Assembly (NCBI RefSeq): GCF_900128495.1
Contig: NZ_LT635801.1
Span: forward strand, 2,411,083 to 2,475,082
DNA length: 64,000 nucleotides
DNA from: Bacteroides ilei
GTDB taxonomy: Bacteria; Bacteroidota; Bacteroidia; Bacteroidales; Bacteroidaceae
Direction: 5' to 3'
Shown piece by piece: positions 8,992 through 16,975 of the stretch (the first letter of the stretch is position 1; the number at the start of each line of letters is the position of its first letter). The notes under the pieces were generated by a model. The model had not been told where the DNA came from. It made no database searches and was given only the letters and a program-made list of their open reading frames with translations. The translations under genes and the position numbers were made by a program.

Positions 8992-10464
8992 TTATAACTT
9001 TTCCTTTATCTTCTTTAATGTCGCCTGAATTTCCGTCAATACCTCCTGAGCCTTCCGGGTACTTCTGTACAGGCCGTCAGAACCGGGACGGTCTACCAGC
9101 ATGGCCATACCCTCATCGCCAAGCTGATTCCTTATCTTTGCCGTCTCGGAGGCGTATTGCCCTCCGGTCCGTTCATCAAACTGTTCCAACAGCTCCAGAA
9201 TCTTGTTACGGCACTGAAGCTTGGCTTTCGAAATATCCTGCTGTGACGAACGGGCTATTGTCTTCATCTGTTCCAGATGTCCCAGAATCTTATCCAGTAT
9301 CACGGCGGGTGTTTCGGCATCCACCTTTCCTTTGTCCTTAACCTGTTGCTCTTCCGCAACGTCTCTTTTTCCCGATTGTCCAAGTGCTTCCAGTTCTGCC
9401 TTCAATGCTTCCAGCTCATTGCGTAAAGAGTCATTTTCCCGGTCAAGCATTCTTATCAGCCTTTCCGAATCCAGTGTTCCCCCTTCCATCAGTTGGGTAT
9501 AGCGCAGTTCATACGGCTGCAGATGCTCTACCTTACTCACCAGGTCCTTTACCCTATCACGCAATTCACCGTTCTCTTTCCCGTTTCGGATAAAGAGAAA
9601 GACATTCAACACAATGCTTGCCAGCAGAAATACCGACAAGGCACCAAGTATAATCCGAATCTGTCTGTCCATCTTGTCTTTAAGTCTTGAATCCATCATC
9701 GTTTCAATTACCGCTATCGTATGGTTGTCATGATGCCCCCCCTGAGACATTCCTATACGGTCTGTCTCCATATCCAGGTTAGACACCAGCGACTGCATGT
9801 CGGGATAGCCTGTAAAACGCATCTCAAGTTCCTCAGCCGGCATCACTCCCCATATACCGTCGGTACACAATACGAACCTGTCACCTTTTCTGAAAGGCTG
9901 TTCATCGAATTCCGGCGTATGGTTACTGGTACTTCCCAAAGCACGCATAATGACATTCGACTGTGGAGAAGTACGTGCCTCCTCTTCTGTCATCGCCTTG
10001 TTGCGCACCAGTTCGTTCACCAGCGAATGGTCGGACGTACGGAATACAACCTGTCTGCCGCCCCGTATCCGGTAACAGCGGCTGTCGCCCAAATGGGCTA
10101 TTATCGCCGATTCCCCGTTGATAAGGATAGCCACCAGCGTAGAGCCCATACCTCTGAGCTGGGGAACCTCCTCCATCTTGCTGTACAAGGCATCATTGGC
10201 TATGGTAACAGCCTTCTGCAGGGCTTGCCTGCGCGACATCTGCGGACTGCATGATCCGAGCACCCGCATCAGTTCGTTTTTCACGATATAGGATGCGGTC
10301 TTTCCGCCGGGACCTCCGCCCATTCCGTCGCACACCACAACCAGAAAACCCAGCGGAGTATCCATATACCCCCAATCATCCTGGTTCTCCGCCCGGCCTC
10401 CTATCATGGAACTGCCGACACCACGGACAGGGAATCTTTCCGAAATAATCTGAACGGCCGACAT
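8992..10464 (-). CDS. Membrane-anchored PP2C-type Ser/Thr phosphatase
   Basis: A 490-residue protein with an N-terminal PP2C domain (about 15-255). All metal-binding signatures are present: RAENQDD (D29), VCDGMGGG (D46), HLGDSR, CTDG (D203) and HHDNHT (D247, N248). A single membrane helix at about 271-293 (IILGALSVFLLASIVLNVFL) is followed by a long charged coiled coil to the C-terminus, probably periplasmic. PP2C enzymes remove phosphate from Ser/Thr in a Mn/Mg-dependent reaction and usually reverse a neighbouring kinase, here the one 25 bases downstream. It is closely similar over its whole length to the degenerate PP2C at 41665-43137, including the start (VQIISERFPVRGV), so the two are duplicates. 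Confidence 0.95.
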   Translation of the reverse strand: MSAVQIISERFPVRGVGSSMIGGRAENQDDWGYMDTPLGFLVVVCDGMGGGPGGKTASYIVKNELMRVLGSCSPQMSRRQALQKAVTIANDALYSKMEEVPQLRGMGSTLVAILINGESAIIAHLGDSRCYRIRGGRQVVFRTSDHSLVNELVRNKAMTEEEARTSPQSNVIMRALGSTSNHTPEFDEQPFRKGDRFVLCTDGIWGVMPAEELEMRFTGYPDMQSLVSNLDMETDRIGMSQGGHHDNHTIAVIETMMDSRLKDKMDRQIRIILGALSVFLLASIVLNVFLFIRNGKENGELRDRVKDLVSKVEHLQPYELRYTQLMEGGTLDSERLIRMLDRENDSLRNELEALKAELEALGQSGKRDVAEEQQVKDKGKVDAETPAVILDKILGHLEQMKTIARSSQQDISKAKLQCRNKILELLEQFDERTGGQYASETAKIRNQLGDEGMAMLVDRPGSDGLYRSTRKAQEVLTEIQATLKKIKEKL

Positions 10465-10478
10465 AGGTTAAAAAACAA

Positions 10479-11729
10479 TTACTTTTTTATCACAAAGGGG
10501 ATAGCCGTACGGCTCTTGGCGTCATATAACGCGAACATTCCGACCCCGTCTATCTTATACTCAACCTTCGTTGTATTGTTCACACTCGTTTCCAGACTTA
10601 CAGGACGGTAGGACGCATTCACCAGATCCTTGTAGCTGAAACTATGGACTGTTTTCTTTTTCACTACCGATGTGGTCACCTTCACCAGTTGGAAAACTTC
10701 TGTACCAGCCCCGTCAGCACAATTATATTCAACCGTAACCAATGTGGTATTGCCGTCGCCCTTTTGAATGTCCGGATTCTTTCCGGCCGATGCCAATACC
10801 AGTAAATCATCATCTTCAGTAACATTGACGGCAGTCACTTTCTGGCGGTTAACCATGACTTCCCCTGCGGCCAGCAGGACATCATACTTCGGACTGTAGC
10901 GAGGATTGATCTCCTTCCTCACCTCATCAATGTCCGAAACCTTGACGCTCTGGATGGCACCGTCTGCCTGCTGCAGCAGAAAATAATTTTCCGAATCATT
11001 CTTTCCACCGTAATTCTGCTCGATAATGATTCCCTTCATTTCGGTCATACCCTTCTTCAGACGGATTACATCCAACAACTCACTCTGTTCAAACAGGGTC
11101 TGTTCCGGATTGACCGGACGGAACGTATACTTGACCACGTCACCTATCTTGAACGACTGCACCACACCGTTGTCGAGATACAGGCTCAGGGTCGTATCGG
11201 TTTCCCCGGCATACTCTCCTTCCACTTCCTGACCCGTCTTCAGCTTGTAGATACGGTTGATACCCGAAAGTGCAGTCTTCGGACGTTTTTCGCCCCGGAT
11301 GGCTTCCACGTCCTTCCATTGCAGGAAATACGTGCCCGGAGCCATCTCCAGGTATTTCACTGTAGCACCCCGTTCCAGAATCCGTACCTTCATGACCGTC
11401 TTGTCTTTTGTCACGATGTCATGGAGAACAAGCTTGCGTCCATCTCCGGTACCCTCAAAAGCGTCATGCTTCTCTGCCCAGTCAATCCAGGCTTTGTCGA
11501 GCGACTTGATATCATAGGCTCTTCCGTCTGAAATACGCTTCACGTCATCCGCTTTCAGACAGATCAGTGCAAAATCCGACTGGAAAGTAAGGTTTCCCTT
11601 GTCATCCTGTTTCTGTATGTAACCGTTCAGTTCGGAACCATTCTTCAGAATGATCTTCTGGACAACCACTGCCTCTGCCACCTGACAGCAGGCAAGGAAC
11701 ATCCCGAACAAAATTGCCAGTTTCTTCAT
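10479..11729 (-). CDS. Exported protein with three similar beta modules, function unknown
   Basis: A 416-residue protein with a signal peptide (MKKLAILFGMFLACCQVAEA). I do not recognise a named family. Three short segments resemble each other: ILKNGSELNGYIQKQ near the start, KLKTGQEVEGEYAGE in the middle and LKKGMTEMKGIIIEQ later. Each is followed by beta-strand-rich sequence ending in an acidic ISDG/IGDV/VSDI-type turn. The pattern suggests three copies of a small SH3- or Sm-like beta barrel. The last third is beta-rich and ends IPFVIKK. It lies inside the operon, 21 bases after the FHA-trypsin gene and 14 bases before the PP2C gene, and is presumably periplasmic. Confidence 0.75.
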   Translation of the reverse strand: MKKLAILFGMFLACCQVAEAVVVQKIILKNGSELNGYIQKQDDKGNLTFQSDFALICLKADDVKRISDGRAYDIKSLDKAWIDWAEKHDAFEGTGDGRKLVLHDIVTKDKTVMKVRILERGATVKYLEMAPGTYFLQWKDVEAIRGEKRPKTALSGINRIYKLKTGQEVEGEYAGETDTTLSLYLDNGVVQSFKIGDVVKYTFRPVNPEQTLFEQSELLDVIRLKKGMTEMKGIIIEQNYGGKNDSENYFLLQQADGAIQSVKVSDIDEVRKEINPRYSPKYDVLLAAGEVMVNRQKVTAVNVTEDDDLLVLASAGKNPDIQKGDGNTTLVTVEYNCADGAGTEVFQLVKVTTSVVKKKTVHSFSYKDLVNASYRPVSLETSVNNTTKVEYKIDGVGMFALYDAKSRTAIPFVIKK

Positions 11730-11750
11730 AATTGCCTCCCGATTTTAGAA

Positions 11751-13283
11751 TTACTTTTTGTAAGGAGTCTCCAAAAGTTCCTTTACATATTTGGCCTTGA
11801 TCCCGTAATTGAATCCCTGGGTAATCTCCACACCCGAGTTCAATACACCTATCAGCATACCTTTGTCGTCAAAGATAGGAGAACCGCTTGCACCATGAAA
11901 CGATGCGGCGTCAAAGCCGAACCGATACTCTGTATCTGCCTGAATGATGTTACCGCCACGTCCAAGTACCTGAAGACCTTTCTCCGACTTGTCGTCCTGC
12001 AGACCGGTTCCGAACGGGAAACCGATGGTATATACATGTTTGCCCACATGCAGCTGTTTGTCATTTACATCCATTGAATCAGTCACGTTGATATAACGGC
12101 AGCCCGAAGGAATCTCTGCCCGGTTCGACTGTACCAAAGCCACGTCATTGTCTATATTGTCACCGGCCGAAAGGACTCTGCAGGTCACGGCATTGTCTGA
12201 TGACAGATACCTGCCCTGAGGTATCAACAGGATATTGTCCAGTACACCCTTCACCTTGATCAATGAAGTATAGGCCGAATACGGAGTGGCCCCGTCACTT
12301 GCCAGGATTCCAAAGAAATCCTTCTGAGCGGCCCATTGGGCGTATTTTTCCTTCAGGGCGGCTTCAAGCCCCTTGATCTGGTCATTTCCCAGCCATGGCT
12401 TTACCACGTGCAGGTTCGTAACCAGCTTACCGTCCTTGGAAATGAAGAAGCCTGTACCCGAATACTGGCCGAAATGCGAAATGATCTCACTGGAATACTG
12501 CTCCGGTACCGACAGGAATTCATTGTTGACACGTACAAATTTCAACGGCAACGGAAAATCTACAGGCAGTTTACTCATATCGACGCCTTCAATAGTCAAT
12601 TCATAATGGTATACCCCGATAAGTAACACCACAGAATTGTTATAACGCGCGTATAGTTGCGAATCATCCAGCTTCGACGAACCGCCGACCCATTTCCAGA
12701 TACCCAGCCCCAGACCGGCCAGAACCACTATGACAGCTGCCACAATCCCGACCGACTTCCAATTGAAACCCGGCCAGTCAAGGCGGTTCATATCCAGCGG
12801 TACTCCGCCGCAAACCACTACGCTTTTCCGCGTAATCGGGCAGGCCGTATTCGGCGCAATCTTACGCCCGTCTACTGTCGTACCGTTCTTGCTGTGGTCA
12901 AATATATAGGTCTTGTTGTTCTTTTCCCGCTTTATGGTGGCATGGTAACGGCTCACGGTAGGCCCCGACAACTGTATGTCATTGTTGAAGTGTGAACCTA
13001 CACCCCATATAGCCTTGTAACGTGAATTGTCTTCCGGCATCGGCACCTGCATCCACTGCAGTTCCACGTCGGCAAAAGTGATGGTATCACCACGCATGAC
13101 CTTCACCGGTTTTCCCGGCTTCACCTGCTGCCCCATTACAAACGTACCGTTGAAACTGCCCTTATCCTCCAGCAGTATGTCTCCGTTATCCAATAAGGTC
13201 AGTTCGGCGTGCAATGCACTAACCTTGTCACTATGCAATACGATATCACAACTTACGTCGCGACCAATCTTTAACAGTCTCAT
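11751..13283 (-). CDS. Tandem-FHA, membrane-anchored trypsin-like protease
   Basis: A 510-residue fusion. FHA domain 1 (about 1-80) shows IGRDVSCDI, SALH and GSFNGTFV. FHA domain 2 (about 90-165) shows VGSHFNNDI, SRYH and HSKNGTTV. A membrane helix lies at about 178-198 (VGIVAAVIVVLAGLGLGI). The C-terminal half is an S1-type protease with a complete triad: H292 in VTNLHVV, D380 in NDVALV and S466 in HGASGSPI. FHA domains bind phosphothreonine peptides. The helix places FHA in the cytoplasm and, by inference, the protease in the periplasm, as in DegS/HtrA-like proteases. No PDZ is seen in this protein. A phosphorylation signal inside the cell could thus gate proteolysis outside it; that link is inference. 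Confidence 0.93.
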   Translation of the reverse strand: MRLLKIGRDVSCDIVLHSDKVSALHAELTLLDNGDILLEDKGSFNGTFVMGQQVKPGKPVKVMRGDTITFADVELQWMQVPMPEDNSRYKAIWGVGSHFNNDIQLSGPTVSRYHATIKREKNNKTYIFDHSKNGTTVDGRKIAPNTACPITRKSVVVCGGVPLDMNRLDWPGFNWKSVGIVAAVIVVLAGLGLGIWKWVGGSSKLDDSQLYARYNNSVVLLIGVYHYELTIEGVDMSKLPVDFPLPLKFVRVNNEFLSVPEQYSSEIISHFGQYSGTGFFISKDGKLVTNLHVVKPWLGNDQIKGLEAALKEKYAQWAAQKDFFGILASDGATPYSAYTSLIKVKGVLDNILLIPQGRYLSSDNAVTCRVLSAGDNIDNDVALVQSNRAEIPSGCRYINVTDSMDVNDKQLHVGKHVYTIGFPFGTGLQDDKSEKGLQVLGRGGNIIQADTEYRFGFDAASFHGASGSPIFDDKGMLIGVLNSGVEITQGFNYGIKAKYVKELLETPYKK

Positions 13284-13319
13284 AAGCTTAATATAATTTA
13301 GTTGTTTTTCATAATATCC

Positions 13320-13934
13320 TTATCCACGGCGGCGGAAAGTTCCATTCTCTTTTGCAGGTTGCTCTTCTTTCTGCCCATCCACTTTTTTCTGTTCGTCTGC
13401 CCGTTTTTGCTGTACGGCGGCCTTTCTCTTCCGTTCAGCTTCCGCCTTCCGGGCACGGTCGATGGAATCGGCACGGGCTTGCCGGATAGAATCCTGCTCT
13501 TTCTTCTCCCGCTCTTCCTGTTCCAGCCTCTTGGCTGCGGCATTGACCGAAATACTGTCAACCTGCATTCCGGCCGGCTGCGGATCATCTCCTCCTGTCA
13601 TCGCCCTTATTCCGAAAAAGGCTCCAACCACCACAATCAGTCCCAGCACGGCAAAAGCTACATAACGCAAGACCCCTACCGGATTGGGTACCACCCCCCA
13701 GTCCAGACGGGCCACATGCGCAAACGAAACGTTGTCCTTACGGGTCACCGGAACCGCCACGTTCGGATTGATCCGGATGCCGTTCACATACGTACCGTTA
13801 TGGCTCTGGTCTGTAATGGTCATCTTCCCCGACGGATATACATGGAGGACTGCGTGACGACGGCTCACCACATCCGTACTGTCATTTATCACAATATCAC
13901 AATTGGTATCTCTACCGATAGAATATACTTTCAT
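13320..13934 (-). CDS. FHA-domain membrane protein with a charged C-terminal tail
   Basis: A 204-residue protein. The N-terminal FHA domain (about 1-78) is canonical: IGRDTNCDI, SRRH at 24-27 and QSHNGTYVNG. A membrane helix lies at about 88-108 (VLRYVAFAVLGLIVVVGAFF). The rest is a Lys/Glu/Arg-rich segment with coiled-coil character (KRLEQEEREKKEQDS onward) ending in FRRRG. It lies 11 bases after a PP2C gene and 36 bases before the FHA-trypsin gene. A likely role is as a membrane adaptor recruiting phosphorylated partners; no enzymatic domain is visible. Confidence 0.92.
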   Translation of the reverse strand: MKVYSIGRDTNCDIVINDSTDVVSRRHAVLHVYPSGKMTITDQSHNGTYVNGIRINPNVAVPVTRKDNVSFAHVARLDWGVVPNPVGVLRYVAFAVLGLIVVVGAFFGIRAMTGGDDPQPAGMQVDSISVNAAAKRLEQEEREKKEQDSIRQARADSIDRARKAEAERKRKAAVQQKRADEQKKVDGQKEEQPAKENGTFRRRG

Positions 13935-13945
13935 AGCAATCAGTT

Positions 13946-14971
13946 TTATTCGTTAGATTTGTTCAGTTTCATTTTCTTCAGTACGGCAATGGAATCTTTC
14001 AGCTGTCTGACAGAATCTTTATATACCGAAACCTTCTGCTCCAGGGTGCAGACGCTGTCGGCGGGAACGGGCGCCCCGAATGTTCCTCCCCGGCCTGCCT
14101 GTGCCACATTCAGCACAATACTGGCAGCACAAACGACCGACAGGGCCCCCACTATCAATTTCGTTTTCTTTGACATCTTTGATTTAAGTATAGAATTCTT
14201 TTTAGTTTCAACTACAGCAAGTGTCAGGTTATCATGGCCGCCACCCGAATTACGGCCCAGGTTATCTACAACGGTGGCCATATCATCTACCAGCGCTCCC
14301 AGTACACAGTTGGTCCGTGTAACCAGTTTCAGAAGTTCCTTTTCGGGCATCGACCCGTGTACACCGTCGGTGCACAGCATGAAACGGTCACCTTTTTCAT
14401 AAGGAAGCACTGCGGTATCCACCTCCACGTCGGGACGTATGCCCAGTGCCCTTGTAATGATATTCGACTGGGCCGATAAACGAGCCTGCTCCTCGGTGAT
14501 TACCTTCGAACGTACCAGTTGCGCCACTACCGAATGGTCGCCCGTACGGAAAACCCTCGAATGTCCACGCAACTGGTATATCCGGCTGTCACCCACATGT
14601 GCCACATAGGCCGCCTGTCTGGAAAGGAGAAGCACCGTAGCGGTGGTACCCATTCCGCGCAGTTCAGGATATTCCTGCCCCTGTTGCCAGATAGCCCGGT
14701 TCGCCCGCTGTACTGCGCCGGCTATAAGGGCAGTCATATCTTCCTCCCCGTCGGCTTCCTCCACTCCGGCCATGATTTCCCGCACAGCCATAGACGAGGC
14801 CGTTTTCCCTGCAGGACCGCCTCCCATACCGTCGCACACCGTTACAAGAAAACCGTGGCGTGTCTGCAGTGCCCCATACGAATCCTGGTTTTCTGTCCGT
14901 CCTCCTATCCTCGATTCGGCAAAGCCGACGGCCAGCTCATTATCTTCCGTATGTAATTGTTCTAGTTCCAT
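13946..14971 (-). CDS. Membrane-anchored PP2C-type phosphatase, partner of the adjacent kinase
   Basis: A 341-residue protein with a full set of PP2C motifs: GRTENQDS (D30), VCDGMGGG (D47), HVGDSR, CTDG (D202) and GGHDNLT (D247). A membrane helix at about 271-290 (LIVGALSVVCAASIVLNVA) leads to a short C-terminal tail (about 50 residues) with a coiled-coil-like end (VRQLKDSIAVLKKMK). It overlaps the end of the upstream kinase gene by 10 bases, so the two are tightly coupled. It should dephosphorylate Ser/Thr residues modified by that kinase. Confidence 0.95.
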   Translation of the reverse strand: MELEQLHTEDNELAVGFAESRIGGRTENQDSYGALQTRHGFLVTVCDGMGGGPAGKTASSMAVREIMAGVEEADGEEDMTALIAGAVQRANRAIWQQGQEYPELRGMGTTATVLLLSRQAAYVAHVGDSRIYQLRGHSRVFRTGDHSVVAQLVRSKVITEEQARLSAQSNIITRALGIRPDVEVDTAVLPYEKGDRFMLCTDGVHGSMPEKELLKLVTRTNCVLGALVDDMATVVDNLGRNSGGGHDNLTLAVVETKKNSILKSKMSKKTKLIVGALSVVCAASIVLNVAQAGRGGTFGAPVPADSVCTLEQKVSVYKDSVRQLKDSIAVLKKMKLNKSNE

Positions 14972-15879
14972 AACTTGTTCATTATTTTCTGAAGCAAAGA
15001 CAGCTCAGGCTGCAGTGCCTCCTGAATCGCGCGTTTGAACTCCTGTGCGGTCTGATAACGTTTCTTCTGGTCTTTTTCCGTAGCCTTCCAGATTACCTGC
15101 ATCAGCCTTTTCGGAACCGCCGTACTGTCGGGAAGCTTCATTTTCATCTGACGGGTCAGCGTCTCCGCTTCCGAAGCGCATGCCATCGGATTTTTCCCCG
15201 TAAGCAGCTCATAAAAGGTAAGTCCCAGCGCATAGATGTCGGTCGTAGCGTTGATGTCTGCCTCCTCCCCGTTCTGCCCCCTCAGCAACTGTTCGGGAGC
15301 CGCATACTCGGGGGTTCCTATAAACCCGAACGAAGAGAACTTGTTGCCGCCGTTCATCCGGGCAATCCCCAGATCCATCAAACGCACGTTGGTCCCGTTC
15401 TCCACCATGATGTTCGACGGCTTCACGTCACGGTGTACCACCCCCCGCGAATGGACATATGCCAGGGCGTCCAACACATAGGCCACCACCTTACAGATCT
15501 TATCCACCCGCCCGGGCGACTGCGCGAAACGTCTCACGTAAACGTCCGAATCCTCTCCCTGTACATAATGGCTTAGGATAAAGATCGGGCCCACATCCGG
15601 AGCGTATTCACAATAGCCTACCATCTCTACCAGGTTGGGATGACGGAAAGTCAGTGAGGCTTCCTGGCGGGCGCGTTCCCTGATCTGCCTGTTGTTGGCA
15701 TAGAAATCCTTTACACGCTTTACGGCCACCAGTTCACCGGTACGGCAGCGGTAACCCAGATAGACATCGCCCATGGCACCACTGCCCAGCGGCTCTTCCA
15801 TCGGATTATAACAATACCATTCCCCCCTTACCCAAAGATAAAGGTATGGATCGTTCGCTCTTTGCACTACTGTACGCAT
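14962..15879 (-). CDS. Cytoplasmic Ser/Thr protein kinase
   Basis: A 305-residue Hanks-type kinase with little outside the catalytic domain and no membrane helix. Visible are the glycine loop LGSGAMGDVY (31-40), K54 in VAVKRV, helix-C E73, the catalytic loop HRDVKPSN (H149-R150-D151), a DLG in place of DFG (D169), GTPEYAAPEQ and TDIYALGLTFYELLTG. The DLG variant keeps the metal-binding Asp and is common in active kinases. The N-terminus reads MRTVVQRA, which resembles KRTVIQGL at the start of the FHA protein encoded just upstream. This may be a phosphosite or docking motif (see findings). The gene lies 28 bases after the FHA gene and overlaps the PP2C gene. Confidence 0.96.
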   Translation of the reverse strand: MRTVVQRANDPYLYLWVRGEWYCYNPMEEPLGSGAMGDVYLGYRCRTGELVAVKRVKDFYANNRQIRERARQEASLTFRHPNLVEMVGYCEYAPDVGPIFILSHYVQGEDSDVYVRRFAQSPGRVDKICKVVAYVLDALAYVHSRGVVHRDVKPSNIMVENGTNVRLMDLGIARMNGGNKFSSFGFIGTPEYAAPEQLLRGQNGEEADINATTDIYALGLTFYELLTGKNPMACASEAETLTRQMKMKLPDSTAVPKRLMQVIWKATEKDQKKRYQTAQEFKRAIQEALQPELSLLQKIMNKLWN

Positions 15880-15907
15880 ATCACTGTCCTCATACCCGCC
15901 ATTTCAG

Positions 15908-16735
15908 TCAGAATCCCATGGTTCCGCCTTTGTTTCCTCCCGAGAATGATCCATCCATACCAACCGTACCACGGCCGGCACCACCCGGCTCACTGCCTGT
16001 TGTGCTGCCTCCGTTGAAATGCGGAGGGACAGGCCCGAAATTCCCCGGACGGGTATAACCGCTCCGGGCCGGCCCGTATGGTTCTTCTTCCTCTTCAGGC
16101 TCAGTTTCTACCGGTATGAAGTTGGGAGCAACCGACAAGCCCAATGTATGCGGATCTACCAGAATCAGGTAAAGCTCGTAATTGTCGCCTATGGTAATGA
16201 CATCACCGTTGAAACATTCCTCGGCCGAGAAACCCAGGCTGTGCCCGTTCAGCATCGTCCCGTTTGTAGAACGGGCGTCACTGATGGATGCAATCACCTT
16301 GTCGGGATTCTTCATCTTGCGTACCACCAGTACCGCATGATCGGCCGAAACAGTGCCTTCCAGCAGCTGGATGTCGCACGACGGATCCTTACCTATCGTG
16401 TTCTGCCCCATCTGCAAAGGCCAGAACTCACCGGCCAATGTACGTGACACTGAATAAAGGAAACCCACTACAGGCTTTCCCGAATTCTTGAACTTGCGTA
16501 CCGGATCATTCGGCTGGGCAGAAACACTACCCCCTTGTTGTCCGGCATAGCCGGAATCATTACGTGAATTCGGAGCCGGACTCCCCATTCCCGGCACATA
16601 AGTACCACGTCCGTTTCCGGCCGGACGCTCCCTCCGTGAATAAAAGCCGGAATTTCCACCTCCGTTGTTCTGATTGCCGTATTGAGGCGAATCATCAGGC
16701 TCCAAGCCCTGAATTACAGTTCGTTTCTGAGACAT
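15908..16735 (-). CDS. Soluble FHA-domain protein, first gene of the kinase operon
   Basis: A 275-residue protein without a signal peptide or membrane helix. The N-terminal 80 residues are Gly/Asn/Ser/Pro-rich and disordered, starting MSQKRTVIQGLEPDD. The FHA domain spans about 90-195, with IGKDPSCDI (Lys in place of the usual Arg), SADH at 130-133 and STNGT at 156-160. The tail is acidic (ETEPEEEEEP) and then Gly/Pro-rich. The layout recalls GarA/FhaA-type proteins, where a threonine near the N-terminus is phosphorylated and bound by the protein's own FHA domain. T6 in KRTVIQ is the obvious candidate. It heads the operon ending at the terminator at 6794-6826. Confidence 0.92.
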   Translation of the reverse strand: MSQKRTVIQGLEPDDSPQYGNQNNGGGNSGFYSRRERPAGNGRGTYVPGMGSPAPNSRNDSGYAGQQGGSVSAQPNDPVRKFKNSGKPVVGFLYSVSRTLAGEFWPLQMGQNTIGKDPSCDIQLLEGTVSADHAVLVVRKMKNPDKVIASISDARSTNGTMLNGHSLGFSAEECFNGDVITIGDNYELYLILVDPHTLGLSVAPNFIPVETEPEEEEEPYGPARSGYTRPGNFGPVPPHFNGGSTTGSEPGGAGRGTVGMDGSFSGGNKGGTMGF

Positions 16736-16795
16736 AGCATTACGATATTTATGGTTAAACTCTTATTTGCCCTTTAAAAAAATAAATATATGCAA

Positions 16796-16824
16796 CAAAA
16801 TTATAAAAAAATCCATATATCAAA
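16796..16824 (-). promoter_or_regulatory. Promoter of the FHA-kinase-PP2C operon
   Basis: On the minus strand a -33 TTTG (16824-16821) is followed after 17 bases by TAATTTTG (16803-16796), matching TAnnTTTG. The bases from the -7 box onward (TTGCATAT then an A/T tract) closely match those at the 35.7-kb promoter. The transcript would start about 50 bases before the FHA gene. The -33 spacing is slightly short. Confidence 0.6.
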
Positions 16825-16975
16825 TATCTTTTACTATAAAATTTGTCGCTAACATATAGTTTTATCCTTTTTTATTTACATGACAAAAAAGCTACAAAAA
16901 CAGAGCATTTATATCAACATATGTACAGAAACGAATGTCAACCTGCACAAACAGGACCTTTACAGCACCTGGTTC

